Origin: Rectinema subterraneum
GTDB lineage: Bacteria; Spirochaetota; Spirochaetia; Treponematales; Rectinemataceae
DNA length: 64,000 nucleotides
Assembly: GCA_009768935.1 (NCBI GenBank)
Contig: WESA01000004.1
Coordinates: 34,591-98,590 of the forward strand
Direction: 5' to 3'
Positions 1 through 8,576 of the stretch are shown piece after piece. A model generated the notes under the pieces. It was not told where the DNA came from and did no database searches. It was given only the letters and a program-made list of their open reading frames with translations. Numbering within the stretch: position 1 is the stretch's first letter; the number at the start of each line of letters is the position of its first letter. Made by a program: the position numbers and the translations under genes.

Positions 1-257
1 AACAGTATCCTTTCCAAAAGAGGACGATCCAGCCTATAGAGGTGAATGAGCTCGTCGCGCCGCTGCTGCTGGAAGCGCTGAATTGCGCTTGGCTGCATAT
101 TTTTGAGGCGCATCGACTCAGCCCGTACCTGATCCTCGATGCTGGCACGCATTGTCTGCTCATTTACAGTATTGAAAAGGACAGACATGATGAAAATGAT
201 GATAATATAGGTAAAAATGCCTTTCAGCACGCGCTTGAGGGCAAACCACTTGTACAT
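1..257 (-). CDS. Oligopeptide ABC transporter permease, DppB type (partial, C-terminus beyond window)
   Basis: Only the first 85 or so residues lie in the window. They start with a basic MYKWFALKRV segment and one hydrophobic helix, followed by a hydrophilic stretch of about 45 residues and then RRDELIHLYRLDRPLLERI, which matches the N-terminal region of DppB/OppB permeases just before their second helix. The long hydrophilic insert between helix 1 and the LDRP motif is typical, as I recall, of archaeal-style oligopeptide permeases. The ATG at 257 was chosen because AGGTGG lies 5 nt upstream. The gene follows the 856-aa binding protein on the same strand, with a hairpin in between, so it is the membrane channel for that protein. 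The family is solid; the substrate is unknown. Confidence 0.8.
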   Translation of the reverse strand, partial: MYKWFALKRVLKGIFTYIIIIFIMSVLFNTVNEQTMRASIEDQVRAESMRLKNMQPSAIQRFQQQRRDELIHLYRLDRPLLERIL

Positions 258-352
258 AAAGGCCACCTGCTCTTTCTGGTTGAACAAAATGTCGAAATAC
301 TCGTCGTTTTTTGCATGCAAGCAAAAAGTATGACAAAAAGCATGAACAAAAG

Positions 353-386
353 AAGGGGCGCTGCCCTTTTTGCGGCAGCACCCCTT
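353..386 (-). terminator. Intercistronic hairpin between binding protein and permease genes
   Basis: AAGGGGCGCTGCC (353-365) pairs with GGCAGCACCCCTT (374-386), a 13-bp stem with one mismatch and an 8-nt loop. A moderately T-rich stretch follows on the minus strand. It sits between the substrate-binding protein gene and its permease, the usual position for partial termination or mRNA stabilisation that keeps the binding protein in excess. Confidence 0.7.
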
Positions 387-397
387 ATGGAATCATT

Positions 398-2968
398 TCA
401 GAACAGTACGAGAGAAGAAGCCTGAACAGAAGGCGATTCACTAGCCAATACTGACTGGACTACCAGCGTATAGGCACCTGGTTTCAGAACGCCGAGATCC
501 TTTGCGGGAATAACAACCTGGAAGTTGCCTGCGCTGACATATTTTGCGGTGTAAAGTTTCTCGCTGTTGTCGGCCAGGATCATAGAGACCGTGACCTTTG
601 CCTTGCTATCGGCAGCTTTGGCTGTGTCATCAGGATAAGTGACCGCAGAGACCTGGATGTCGATCTTAGCATCAGCAGTGCGCTGAGCGGTTGCCGGCAC
701 CTTTACATCATCGATGCGCGTAATCGTGGTGCGGAACAGTTTCGGGAAATAATCCGACTTGTACGGATAATCCCTGAATGCCGAAAGCTCGATATAGTTG
801 GCGTTGTAGTCAACCTTGCTGATAAAGAAGGGGCCGTTCGAAATGTAAGCATGGCCATAGGTATCGATGAACTTAATCGCTGCATTGTAGCGGGCGACAG
901 CCTGTTCCGGCGTGACCCACTGCTTGATTGTATCGGGCACATACTTGGCAGCTACAAAGTCCTGCAGTTTTGCCTTGATATCGGCAACGCACTTCGGATT
1001 GATCACGTCGACTTCGGTTACCGACGGATCACTCGAGAAGGAATACTGGGTGCCGGATTTCGAGCCTTCTGCTACGAGTTTTGCAAGCGCTTCATAGATT
1101 TCCCAGGAAACCATGGTCTGGCGGCCGGGGTTGCCGGCTTTCGGGCTTACAGTGCCGGTCGCAGCGACTCTGTCCTTGTCCATTGGCCAGTTGAAGTCGA
1201 AATAGGTGGTGAATGTTCCATCCTTATTCAGGACAGTGCCCTTGGAAATGGGGAGTGTGGACTGATACTGCGACGCATACGCTTCATCGTAGTACTTGTC
1301 GTCGTCGCTGTCCTTGTTTGCCCACTCATAGGCAAAAGCCGTCGCGTACATGATATCCGCGAGCGTGACGGGCTGGCCGGAGTGCCACTTTCCATAGATG
1401 TACTGGAGATCGGAAAGCTTGCTGTAAGATTTGATAGCATTGTTCTTCACATAGTCGTATTTGCCATCGCCAACATCCTTGAATTCGACGCCAGTTTCCC
1501 ATTTCTTGGTCTTCGAGTTGTAGATCAGCGCCGCTTTGTCAACATCGATAAGGCCTACAGGTGGCTCGCCTTCCTTGCCGGCTGCCAGTTTTGTCTCGAC
1601 CTTCTTGAGATCGTACTTGACGCGGAGCGGCGTATCTTTGGCTGAATTAGGCGCTTCAAAGGTCGAAGGATCGGTGCAAGCTTCGACAATCGCTGCCGAA
1701 TAGACATCCGAGAATCCATCAACACCCACCGGGTCCCACGAACTCATGAAAAGCCCGCCGCGGGCAGAATACTGCGTAACCCGGAGTACCTTTTCGCCTT
1801 TGTCATTTGGTTTGACATCTGCGGAACGGACAGACCAGTTGTTGAGCCCGTCGCCAAGACCATACAGCATGCGAGAATTGAAGCGTGCTTTGTTGGCGAC
1901 ATAATACTGGACCTGACTGCACACATAGATGCGGACCGCTTCCTTGAGCGCCATTTCTTGGACTTTCATGTTGTCGTTCCAGTACTCATCGGCGGTCAAG
2001 AACCAGCCGTTGATGTTCTTCTGAGCGATTTTGTCGATTTCTTTGTTCTCGTAATTCCAGAAACCGTCTGTCATTCCGCCTGGCATATAGCCATAGTACG
2101 GCGCGTACATCTGGCTGATCGTGACATCCCACCATGCGCGGGTTGCGCCGGCACCCCAGCCTTCGGTGTACATCGACCATTCCCATGCGGCGGGATCGCC
2201 GGAATACACAAGTTTTCCTGCTTTGGAGCGGTCATATTCGAGGCGCTCGACCTTTAAGCCTGCTTTTTCGAGCTGGTCGGCAATATAGCGGCCTTCGAGG
2301 AGACGCCCGGATGGATCATCGACGCGGATGATGAAGCGGATCGTCACCGGCTCGCCGTTATAGGTCCACCACTGGCCGGATTTGACCAGCTTGCCCTTGT
2401 TTTCGGGCAGGTTCGCAGCCTCTTTCATCGCTGCTTCGATGTCGGCAAGCGCTTTTTTCTCGTTGCCGCGTACGGTCATACCGAGTTTTGCCGGGACGAG
2501 GTTGAACTTGTAGGTTCCCGGCTGGCCCGGTGTCTGGGCAGTAAGAGCTGGCTCGCCAGCGCCGAGAAGAATCTCATCGACAATCTTCTTGCGGTCGATG
2601 AGCCAGTTGATGGCATAGCGCACTTCGCGGATCGCAAGCGGGTTGAAGATTGTGCGGCCGTCTTTATGCACGAAGGTATATGGCGCCTTGTTGGGGATCG
2701 GGTTTAGGAGAAGCGACCATGAACCAGAAGGCACTGCATAGGCAGACAGCTTCTCCGCATCGGCTGGCTGGATACCTTTGAAGGTCTTTCCATCGAGCCC
2801 AGTGAAGAAGACGTCTGTCTTTCCTTCCGCGGTGTCCTTGATGGCGATGGTCTGGTCCATCCTGACATCGTAGATCACCTTGTCCGCAATGGGACCATTC
2901 TTTGCCTGGGCTGCTGCACTGAACAGCACAGCCACGGCAAGTACCGACACGAATAAAATCTTTTTCAT
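398..2968 (-). CDS. Solute-binding protein, family 5 (oligopeptide type), 856 aa with permuted domain order
   Basis: Secreted substrate-binding protein of an ABC importer, with a clear Sec signal peptide (MKKILFVSVLAVAVLFSAAAQA). At about 856 residues it is far longer than the usual 500-600. The motif that normally lies in the second half of SBP_bac_5 proteins (REVRYAINWLIDRKKIV) is here near residue 115. The motifs normally near the N-terminus (GKWHSGQPVTLADIMYA, then NGPFFISKVDYNANYIEL) lie near residues 550 and 700. This back-to-front order resembles long archaeal binding proteins that I recall. The last 100 residues look like an Ig-type beta domain. The start is fixed by AAGGAGG 6 nt upstream. 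It is the first gene of an operon continuing into the permease at 1-257. Confidence 0.85.
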   Translation of the reverse strand: MKKILFVSVLAVAVLFSAAAQAKNGPIADKVIYDVRMDQTIAIKDTAEGKTDVFFTGLDGKTFKGIQPADAEKLSAYAVPSGSWSLLLNPIPNKAPYTFVHKDGRTIFNPLAIREVRYAINWLIDRKKIVDEILLGAGEPALTAQTPGQPGTYKFNLVPAKLGMTVRGNEKKALADIEAAMKEAANLPENKGKLVKSGQWWTYNGEPVTIRFIIRVDDPSGRLLEGRYIADQLEKAGLKVERLEYDRSKAGKLVYSGDPAAWEWSMYTEGWGAGATRAWWDVTISQMYAPYYGYMPGGMTDGFWNYENKEIDKIAQKNINGWFLTADEYWNDNMKVQEMALKEAVRIYVCSQVQYYVANKARFNSRMLYGLGDGLNNWSVRSADVKPNDKGEKVLRVTQYSARGGLFMSSWDPVGVDGFSDVYSAAIVEACTDPSTFEAPNSAKDTPLRVKYDLKKVETKLAAGKEGEPPVGLIDVDKAALIYNSKTKKWETGVEFKDVGDGKYDYVKNNAIKSYSKLSDLQYIYGKWHSGQPVTLADIMYATAFAYEWANKDSDDDKYYDEAYASQYQSTLPISKGTVLNKDGTFTTYFDFNWPMDKDRVAATGTVSPKAGNPGRQTMVSWEIYEALAKLVAEGSKSGTQYSFSSDPSVTEVDVINPKCVADIKAKLQDFVAAKYVPDTIKQWVTPEQAVARYNAAIKFIDTYGHAYISNGPFFISKVDYNANYIELSAFRDYPYKSDYFPKLFRTTITRIDDVKVPATAQRTADAKIDIQVSAVTYPDDTAKAADSKAKVTVSMILADNSEKLYTAKYVSAGNFQVVIPAKDLGVLKPGAYTLVVQSVLASESPSVQASSLVLF

Positions 2969-3000
2969 GCATACCTCCTTTTAAAGGTTTGCGCTCCATC

Positions 3001-3029
3001 ATTGTAGAACGCATCTCGACACATGTAAA
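3001..3029 (-). promoter_or_regulatory. Sigma70-type promoter of the 856-aa binding protein
   Basis: Minus strand TTTACA-N17-TACAAT, with the -35 at 3024-3029 and the -10 at 3001-3006. It lies about 33 nt upstream of the ATG at 2968, with a normal Shine-Dalgarno in the leader. Confidence 0.7.
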
Positions 3030-3051
3030 GAGAAAAATTGCATCAGGCTTC

Positions 3052-3080
3052 TTGCTGCCGCTCAAGGACTTGCATATGCT
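3052..3080 (+). promoter_or_regulatory. Candidate promoter of the GH5 gene
   Basis: TTGCTG-N17-TATGCT, with the -10 at 3075-3080. Transcription would start near 3087, giving a leader of only a few nucleotides for the ATG at 3094 or about 22 nt for the ATG at 3109. Confidence 0.5.
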
Positions 3081-3093
3081 GATAAGGAGAAGC

Positions 3094-5097
3094 ATGGAAG
3101 GAAATCCGATGAACATTGCAGGTGCTGAAAACGGGCATTTTGTCGATGCAAATGGACGATGGCTTATTCTGCGAGGCGTCAATCTGGGCGGAAGCAGCAA
3201 AATCCCCAAGGTGCCGGACGGCCGCACGCATCTGCGCGAAGGGTTCTATGACGGAGCCCATATTTCGTTTATTGGGCGGCCTTTCCCTCTTGAAGAAGCG
3301 GATGAGCACTTTGCGCGGTTGGTCCGCTGGGGGCAGCATTTTGTTCGCCTGCTTGTGACCTGGGAAGCGATCGAGCATGAGGGACCTGGCATTTACGATG
3401 TGCAATATCTCGATTATATAGAAGGAATTGCAGAGGCGGCTGCGCGGCATGGAATTTCGCTGTTTATTGACCCGCATCAGGATGTCTGGTCGCGATGGAC
3501 GGGCGGTGACGGCGCGCCTATGTGGACGCTGGAAGCGGTCGGGTTCGAGCCGCGCAGACTGCATGCTTCAGGTGCAGCAATGCTGCATCAGGAAATGGGT
3601 CAGCAGTACCCCCAGATGCAGTGGTTTTCGAATCATTTGCGCCTGGGCTGCGCGACCATGTTTACACTTTTCTTTGCAGGAAACGATTTTGCACCGGGAG
3701 TTCTGGCAAGCGGCGAGCCGATACAGGATTTCCTGCAGCGGCATTATATTGAGGCTTTTGGCGCGCTCGCACGGAGACTTACGGCTTACCCGAATGTTGT
3801 CGGCTTCGATTCCTTGAATGAACCTGGCGAAGGATTCATTGGCCTGTCCGATATTCGAAAAAATCGCAGCGACTTTGTATTGCCCGGTTTGGCACCGACC
3901 CCTCTTGAAGCAATGAGCGCTGGCGAGGGGCTTACGACATTCGCGAATGAAATCAGAATCAAAGGCCTTGGCTTGCAAAATGTCGGCCGCAAGCCGCTTG
4001 GAACACCCGGCAAGCGGGCGTGGAAGGATGGTGAAGTCTGCATCTGGCGGCGCGCTGGCGTGTGGGATATCGAGGGCGGCACGGCAGTAGCGAAGAAGCC
4101 CCAGTGGTTTGCACTGAAGGACAATCTTGCAGGAGGCTCGCCTCATGCGTTCTTCAATGAGAAATACCTCAAGCCGTTCATAGAACGCTATGCTGCACAT
4201 ATCGATGCAGCCAGCGCAAGCAGCCGCAAAACACGGCGCTTCATGATGTTTATAGAGAGCTCGCCTGTAGGCGACATGCCGACAATCAAACAAGGGGCCG
4301 CTTGGAATTTTGTCAACGCAGCCCACTGGTATGACGCCCTCACGCTCACGATGAAGCGCTGGACAGGCTTTATTGCGTATGATTCTGCCACGCAGAAAGT
4401 TATAATCGGACCGCGTGCGGTACGGCACTATTTCAAAGAGGCGCTTGCACGCATTGCCAATCACTCGAAAGAGCACATGGAAAATGCACCAACACTGATC
4501 GGCGAATTCGGTTTGCCGTTCGATATCAATGGCGGCCATGCGTATCGCACGGGCGATTTCAAGATTCATGAGCGCGCGCTCTCAGCCTATTACGACGGGC
4601 TCGACGCAAATCTTTTAAGTGCAACAATCTGGAATTATACGGCTGATAATACGCACGCCTATGGCGATGGATGGAATGGGGAAGACCTGTCGGTTTTCTG
4701 CAGGGAAGACGGCGGCGGACGGGCACTCGCAGGTTTTGTGCGGCCGTACGCAATGGCGGTGGCCGGAAAAATCACGCTGATGGAGTTCGATCATGCGCGC
4801 GGCACATTCGTGCTCGAATTCGAGCCTAACAAGCGTATCAAGGCTCCGACAGAAATATTTGTTCCGGGGCTGCAGTTCCTCCATGGTGCGGACATCGTTC
4901 TATCTGGCGGGGAGCTTATGGATCTATCAAATTCATCGCCTGCTGCGCTCCAAGAAGAAAAGAAGCTCTCGGGGCTGAGCGCAAAGGCGGGGAAGCGCTA
5001 TGTTCTATCCGGGATGGAGCGTGAATCGTTTCTGATTCTCCGAATCGAAGCAGACCCAGATGCGCAGGTGTGCAGGCTGAGCATTTTGCGCCGCTGA
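3094..5097 (+). CDS. Glycoside hydrolase family 5, endoglycoceramidase/glucosylceramidase-like
   Basis: Protein of about 667 aa. The N-terminus (GRWLILRGVNLGGSSKIP) is the hallmark of the endoglycoceramidase-like GH5 subfamily, which cleaves beta-glucosides of lipids or sterols. The retaining catalytic pair is visible: acid/base Glu at about residue 243 in NEPGEG, and nucleophile Glu at about 471 in IGEFGLPFD. A beta-sandwich-like C-terminal tail follows the barrel. No signal peptide is seen, so it is probably cytosolic. The start could be ATG 3094 (AAGGAG upstream) or ATG 3109 (GGAAGG upstream); a further upstream frame lacks a ribosome site. It is monocistronic and divergent from the peptide transporter. 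Family assignment is firm; the natural substrate is not known. Confidence 0.85.
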   Translation: MEGNPMNIAGAENGHFVDANGRWLILRGVNLGGSSKIPKVPDGRTHLREGFYDGAHISFIGRPFPLEEADEHFARLVRWGQHFVRLLVTWEAIEHEGPGIYDVQYLDYIEGIAEAAARHGISLFIDPHQDVWSRWTGGDGAPMWTLEAVGFEPRRLHASGAAMLHQEMGQQYPQMQWFSNHLRLGCATMFTLFFAGNDFAPGVLASGEPIQDFLQRHYIEAFGALARRLTAYPNVVGFDSLNEPGEGFIGLSDIRKNRSDFVLPGLAPTPLEAMSAGEGLTTFANEIRIKGLGLQNVGRKPLGTPGKRAWKDGEVCIWRRAGVWDIEGGTAVAKKPQWFALKDNLAGGSPHAFFNEKYLKPFIERYAAHIDAASASSRKTRRFMMFIESSPVGDMPTIKQGAAWNFVNAAHWYDALTLTMKRWTGFIAYDSATQKVIIGPRAVRHYFKEALARIANHSKEHMENAPTLIGEFGLPFDINGGHAYRTGDFKIHERALSAYYDGLDANLLSATIWNYTADNTHAYGDGWNGEDLSVFCREDGGGRALAGFVRPYAMAVAGKITLMEFDHARGTFVLEFEPNKRIKAPTEIFVPGLQFLHGADIVLSGGELMDLSNSSPAALQEEKKLSGLSAKAGKRYVLSGMERESFLILRIEADPDAQVCRLSILRR

Positions 5098-5149
5098 AAA
5101 CTGCCCAGCTGAACATTCGCCAAACAGCAGCCTCGGCGATAAACCCCTT

Positions 5150-6646
5150 TCATCGCACATTCATTTTCAAAATCCAGTCCCCGATCAGCGCCAGCGCCTC
5201 TGGCGCAAAGGTTTCCTTAATTTCGCCATATTCAGAAGGCAGGCCTGTCGTTGCGTGCTGAAAAAGATGATTGAGCCCGTCGAGCTCGACAACCGTCGCG
5301 CTGCGGTTGCCTGCGGATTCGAGCGCGGCACGAATGGCTGCGAGATTCTCGCTGGCTGGAACCTGCAAATCCTTGGAACCATTGAGTGCAAGAACTGGAA
5401 TTCGCATTTGTTTCAAATATTCGGACGGATCGATTGCAAAGAATGAGCGCATCCAGGGAGATACAAGCTGGGCTGCGATTAGAGACGCTTTTTCTTTTTG
5501 GGCGGTTTTTTGTTCTTGTGTCAGCTCTTCTGCAGTATCGATCGCGTTTTCGAGCACATCGAGGATTTTCTTCTGGAGAATTGCCGCATCGCCATCCTCA
5601 AGCGCAATATCGTACAGCCGCCGATTCAGCTCGTTTGCCTGTGCAATCTGCGCTTCGCTCAAGCCAGAAGCTCGACCGAGGGCTGTATTCTGCATCAAAA
5701 GCAGCGCATCTCCTCGAATCCCGGGACCAGCAAGCATCACAATAAACGCCACATCCGGATCGCGCGCGCCGAGCATCGACGCAATAATCGCCCCTTCGCT
5801 GTGGCCAATTACGCCGAGGCGGTGCGCATCGATCCCTGGCTGTCTGGCAAGAAATTCGAGCGCAGCTTCCGCATCATCGGCAAAATCGAAGGTTGTGGCG
5901 CTCTGGAAGTCCCCTTTGGATAATCCGACCCCCCTGTCGTCATACCGCAGAACCGCGATACCCCGCCGTGTCAGATAATCCGCCAGCACAAGAAAAGGCT
6001 TGTGGCCAAGGATCTCCTCATCGCGATTCTGTGGGCCAGAACCCGAAACCAGCGCCGCCGCAGGAAATGGTCCTGCGCCATTCGGTACTGTCAATGTGCC
6101 AGCCAGCACAATCCCTGCTTTTTCATTGATGAATTCGACATCTTTTGCTGTATAAGGAAACGGGGGCGTTGGCTCCTGGGATACTTGCACACTTTGATTC
6201 TGAGGCTGGGGTGCGGGCGCGCCCTGTAGCGCAGGCGCGTCCTGCAGCTCGGGCGTATTTTGCTGCGCCTGCGCTCCTTTCTTCGATTTGTTCAGCACGA
6301 GCGGGAAGGCCATTCCCGACTGCTTCCATTTTCCTTCGATTTTGGAAAACGATGCATCCACAGACCCTGTGTAGCTGCCACCAATGGATGCAACTTCCAG
6401 GACTACACTGCTCCCATCGAGCCGCACCGCAGAAACCGGAATACCGCGCGCCCCTTGGTCAGGACTGTCCATTGTCGCTGTATAACGGCCTTGCGCCGAG
6501 GCGATATGAAATATGATTCGCAAAGAAGCTGAGCCTACCTTCAATATGCCTTCCCAATCACCTTCCAGAACCAAATTCTTCTCCTGCCCCATCAGGGGGA
6601 AAGCCACCAGGGCAATAATCGCCACCATCAGGCACAAAACCCTCAT
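5150..6646 (-). CDS. Secreted alpha/beta hydrolase (serine aminopeptidase/esterase type)
   Basis: Protein of 498 aa with an N-terminal signal peptide (cleavage near the Gly-Gln after FPLM). A beta-rich domain of about 115 residues of the kind often preceding these hydrolases is followed by a Gln/Pro/Ala linker and an alpha/beta-hydrolase domain. The nucleophile elbow is GHSEG with Ser at about 283. The acid is the Asp in NGSKDLQVP and the base the His in LNHLFQHA. The family hydrolyses esters or small peptides, here in the periplasm or outside the cell. AAGGAG lies upstream of the ATG. It follows the ribokinase gene at 23 nt spacing, so the two may share a transcript, although no functional link is evident. 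Confidence 0.85.
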   Translation of the reverse strand: MRVLCLMVAIIALVAFPLMGQEKNLVLEGDWEGILKVGSASLRIIFHIASAQGRYTATMDSPDQGARGIPVSAVRLDGSSVVLEVASIGGSYTGSVDASFSKIEGKWKQSGMAFPLVLNKSKKGAQAQQNTPELQDAPALQGAPAPQPQNQSVQVSQEPTPPFPYTAKDVEFINEKAGIVLAGTLTVPNGAGPFPAAALVSGSGPQNRDEEILGHKPFLVLADYLTRRGIAVLRYDDRGVGLSKGDFQSATTFDFADDAEAALEFLARQPGIDAHRLGVIGHSEGAIIASMLGARDPDVAFIVMLAGPGIRGDALLLMQNTALGRASGLSEAQIAQANELNRRLYDIALEDGDAAILQKKILDVLENAIDTAEELTQEQKTAQKEKASLIAAQLVSPWMRSFFAIDPSEYLKQMRIPVLALNGSKDLQVPASENLAAIRAALESAGNRSATVVELDGLNHLFQHATTGLPSEYGEIKETFAPEALALIGDWILKMNVR

Positions 6647-6669
6647 GCTCGCTCCTTTTTATACTCTCT

Positions 6670-7542
6670 TTATTCAAGTTCCTTGCGCCATGGCACCGAA
6701 TCCGCGGCTCCTTTTCGCGTGACGCATATCGCCGCTGCGCGCGCTGCAAGGTCGAGCGCGTTTTTGGTGCTGAGTCCTTCGACAAGCCCCGCGAGGAAAT
6801 ATCCTGAAAAGGTATCGCCGGCTGCGGTTGTATCGACAGCCTGCACTTTATAAGCTTTCTGTCGGACTAGTTCGCCTTTGTACAGGCAGAGAGAGCCATT
6901 TTCACCAAGCGTAATCACAATTCTTGCCTGCGGAAAACTTCGGGCAATAAGGCTGGCCGCCGCCTCCGGCTCGTGCGTCCCTGAAATTCCCTCAGCTTCG
7001 ATTTCGTTCATGATAAAGATATCGATAAGTTCGAGCGGATAGCTTAAAATCGACTCCGAATACGGCGAAGGATTGAGCGCGATGGCCATTCCTCTGGATT
7101 TAGCCTTGCTGATTATGCTGGCCATCGAAGATATTTCGTTCTGGAGCACCAGCATATCGCCGCTTCCAAAACCTGCAAGCGCCCTGTCGATATAGTGCTC
7201 GTCAATGTCCTGATTTGCACCACCAAAAAGAAGAATGCAATTGCCACCCTTGTCATCGACCTGAATAATCGCGTGGCCTGTCGCAATCGCCGATGTCTCG
7301 ATCAATCGCGTATCGACGCCGCCTTTTTGCAGAGTTTCGAGGAGAAAACCGCCTTCCTTGCCGACTTTTCCCGCATGCGCGACAGCGAGGCCCGCCCGCG
7401 CCATGGCAAGCGATTGGTTGAGACCCTTGCCTCCAGGAAACACCGAAAGCGACTGCGCGGCCTTGGTTTCGCCAGGCTTTACGAAAGAATCCACGCGATA
7501 CACATAATCGATATTGAGCGAGCCAAAATTGAGAATTCTCAT
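6670..7542 (-). CDS. rbsK: Ribokinase (PfkB family carbohydrate kinase)
   Basis: Protein of 290 aa, normal for ribokinases. The N-terminal PfkB signature is present (GGKGLNQSLAMARAG), where the Lys-Gly-Xaa-Asn of ribokinase recognises the sugar. The C-terminal catalytic signature DTTAAGDTFSGYF contains the catalytic Asp and the anion hole. It phosphorylates ribose or a related pentose or nucleoside-derived sugar in the cytosol. The ATG follows GAGGGG. No ribose transporter or Rbs operon partner is adjacent, so the exact sugar (ribose, deoxyribose or similar) is open. Confidence 0.85.
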   Translation of the reverse strand: MRILNFGSLNIDYVYRVDSFVKPGETKAAQSLSVFPGGKGLNQSLAMARAGLAVAHAGKVGKEGGFLLETLQKGGVDTRLIETSAIATGHAIIQVDDKGGNCILLFGGANQDIDEHYIDRALAGFGSGDMLVLQNEISSMASIISKAKSRGMAIALNPSPYSESILSYPLELIDIFIMNEIEAEGISGTHEPEAAASLIARSFPQARIVITLGENGSLCLYKGELVRQKAYKVQAVDTTAAGDTFSGYFLAGLVEGLSTKNALDLAARAAAICVTRKGAADSVPWRKELE

Positions 7543-7638
7543 AACTGCCCCTCGGAATGCACATCAAATATCCACAGCCCGGCTGATGCGCGCCGGCCGC
7601 CGGATAATGCATTCTAGCATGAAATTGCCGCTTTTGCA

Positions 7639-7667
7639 TTGACAGATGGAGCCCCGCGACCTAGGCT
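7639..7667 (+). promoter_or_regulatory. Promoter for a leaderless aldo/keto reductase mRNA
   Basis: TTGACA (7639-7644), a 17-nt spacer and TAGGCT (7662-7667). The start codon at 7674 comes only 6 nt after the -10 box and no Shine-Dalgarno is present, so transcription should begin at or within a base or two of the ATG. Confidence 0.6.
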
Positions 7668-7673
7668 TGCTGT

Positions 7674-8531
7674 ATGATTCCGCAGATTCCATTTGGCCGG
7701 ACAGGCCACAATTCATCGCGGCTGCTTTTCGGAGCCGCAGCGCTCGCCAATGTTTCTCAGGCTGAAGCAGATAGTGCTCTCAACCTTGTGCTAGATTCCG
7801 GCATCAACCACCTCGATACCGCAGCCAGCTATGGGCAAGCAGAAGAACGCATGGGCCCTTGGCTTGCCCAGCACCGACACGAAGTCTTCCTTGCTACCAA
7901 AACCGAAAAGCGCACAAAAAAAGAAGCGCTCGCCGAGCTCGAGCGGTCCCTGCGCCTTTTGCACACTGATTATATCGACCTCTGGCAAATGCATGTGCTC
8001 ATCAAGGATGACGAATGGGATATCGCGATGGGTGAAGGCGGTGCCCTCGAAGCATTTGTCGAAGCGCGCCAGAAAGGCATGGTGCGCTTTTTGGGCGTGA
8101 CAGGCCATGGGAAAGCGGCGCCTGCGATGCACCTACGGAGCCTTGAGCGCTTCGATTTCGATTCGGTTCTGTTCCCGTGGAACTGGCCGCTTGCGCAGGA
8201 CACAGCATATGCGGCTGCAGTCCGCACCCTGCTCTATGTGTGCAAAAAACGCAATGTTGCAGTTCAGATCATCAAGGCATTCCTTCGAAGACCATGGTGC
8301 GACAGGCCACATATGCGTGCCACATGGTACGAGCCTCTCGAGGCGCCGGCCGATATCTCCTTGGCGCTTGGCTGGGCATGGGGAATCGAAGGCGCCTTTG
8401 TCAACAGTGCGGGGGATATTCATCTTCTGCCAACCATCATTCAGGAGGCCGCAAGACAGCCTGCCCGACCAACCGACGAGGCAATGGCACAGATGGCTCT
8501 GCGCCTCGGGATGCAGGACTTGTTCGCATGA
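7674..8531 (+). CDS. Aldo/keto reductase
   Basis: Protein of 285 aa with a TIM-barrel AKR layout, and probably a cytosolic NADPH- or NADH-dependent oxidoreductase. The conserved Asp and Tyr are in the DTAASYGQAEERMG segment, the catalytic Lys in the following TKTEKR, and the His in QMHVL. It is slightly shorter than typical AKRs (about 310), and the C-terminal part is less typical, ending with an LALGWAWG segment. It carries no C-terminal ferredoxin domain. It is likely monocistronic with its own promoter abutting the start codon. The substrate cannot be predicted. Confidence 0.85.
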   Translation: MIPQIPFGRTGHNSSRLLFGAAALANVSQAEADSALNLVLDSGINHLDTAASYGQAEERMGPWLAQHRHEVFLATKTEKRTKKEALAELERSLRLLHTDYIDLWQMHVLIKDDEWDIAMGEGGALEAFVEARQKGMVRFLGVTGHGKAAPAMHLRSLERFDFDSVLFPWNWPLAQDTAYAAAVRTLLYVCKKRNVAVQIIKAFLRRPWCDRPHMRATWYEPLEAPADISLALGWAWGIEGAFVNSAGDIHLLPTIIQEAARQPARPTDEAMAQMALRLGMQDLFA

Positions 8532-8563
8532 CCGGCCCTGTAGCCCCGGCACCTTCTCTCATA

Positions 8564-8569
8564 TATAAT
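8564..8569 (+). promoter_or_regulatory. -10 box 7 nt upstream of the GHKL ATPase start
   Basis: A perfect TATAAT ends 7 nt before the ATG at 8577. The corresponding -35 region (TAGCCC) is poor. The position suggests a leaderless transcript. Confidence 0.5.
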
Positions 8570-8576
8570 TAGGAAT

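Noticed and set aside
3568..4569. Long open frame on the minus strand opposite the GH5 gene (333 codons)
   Set aside because: It lies wholly inside a gene with clear catalytic motifs, has Cys/Arg-rich composition with no recognisable domain and no ribosome site.
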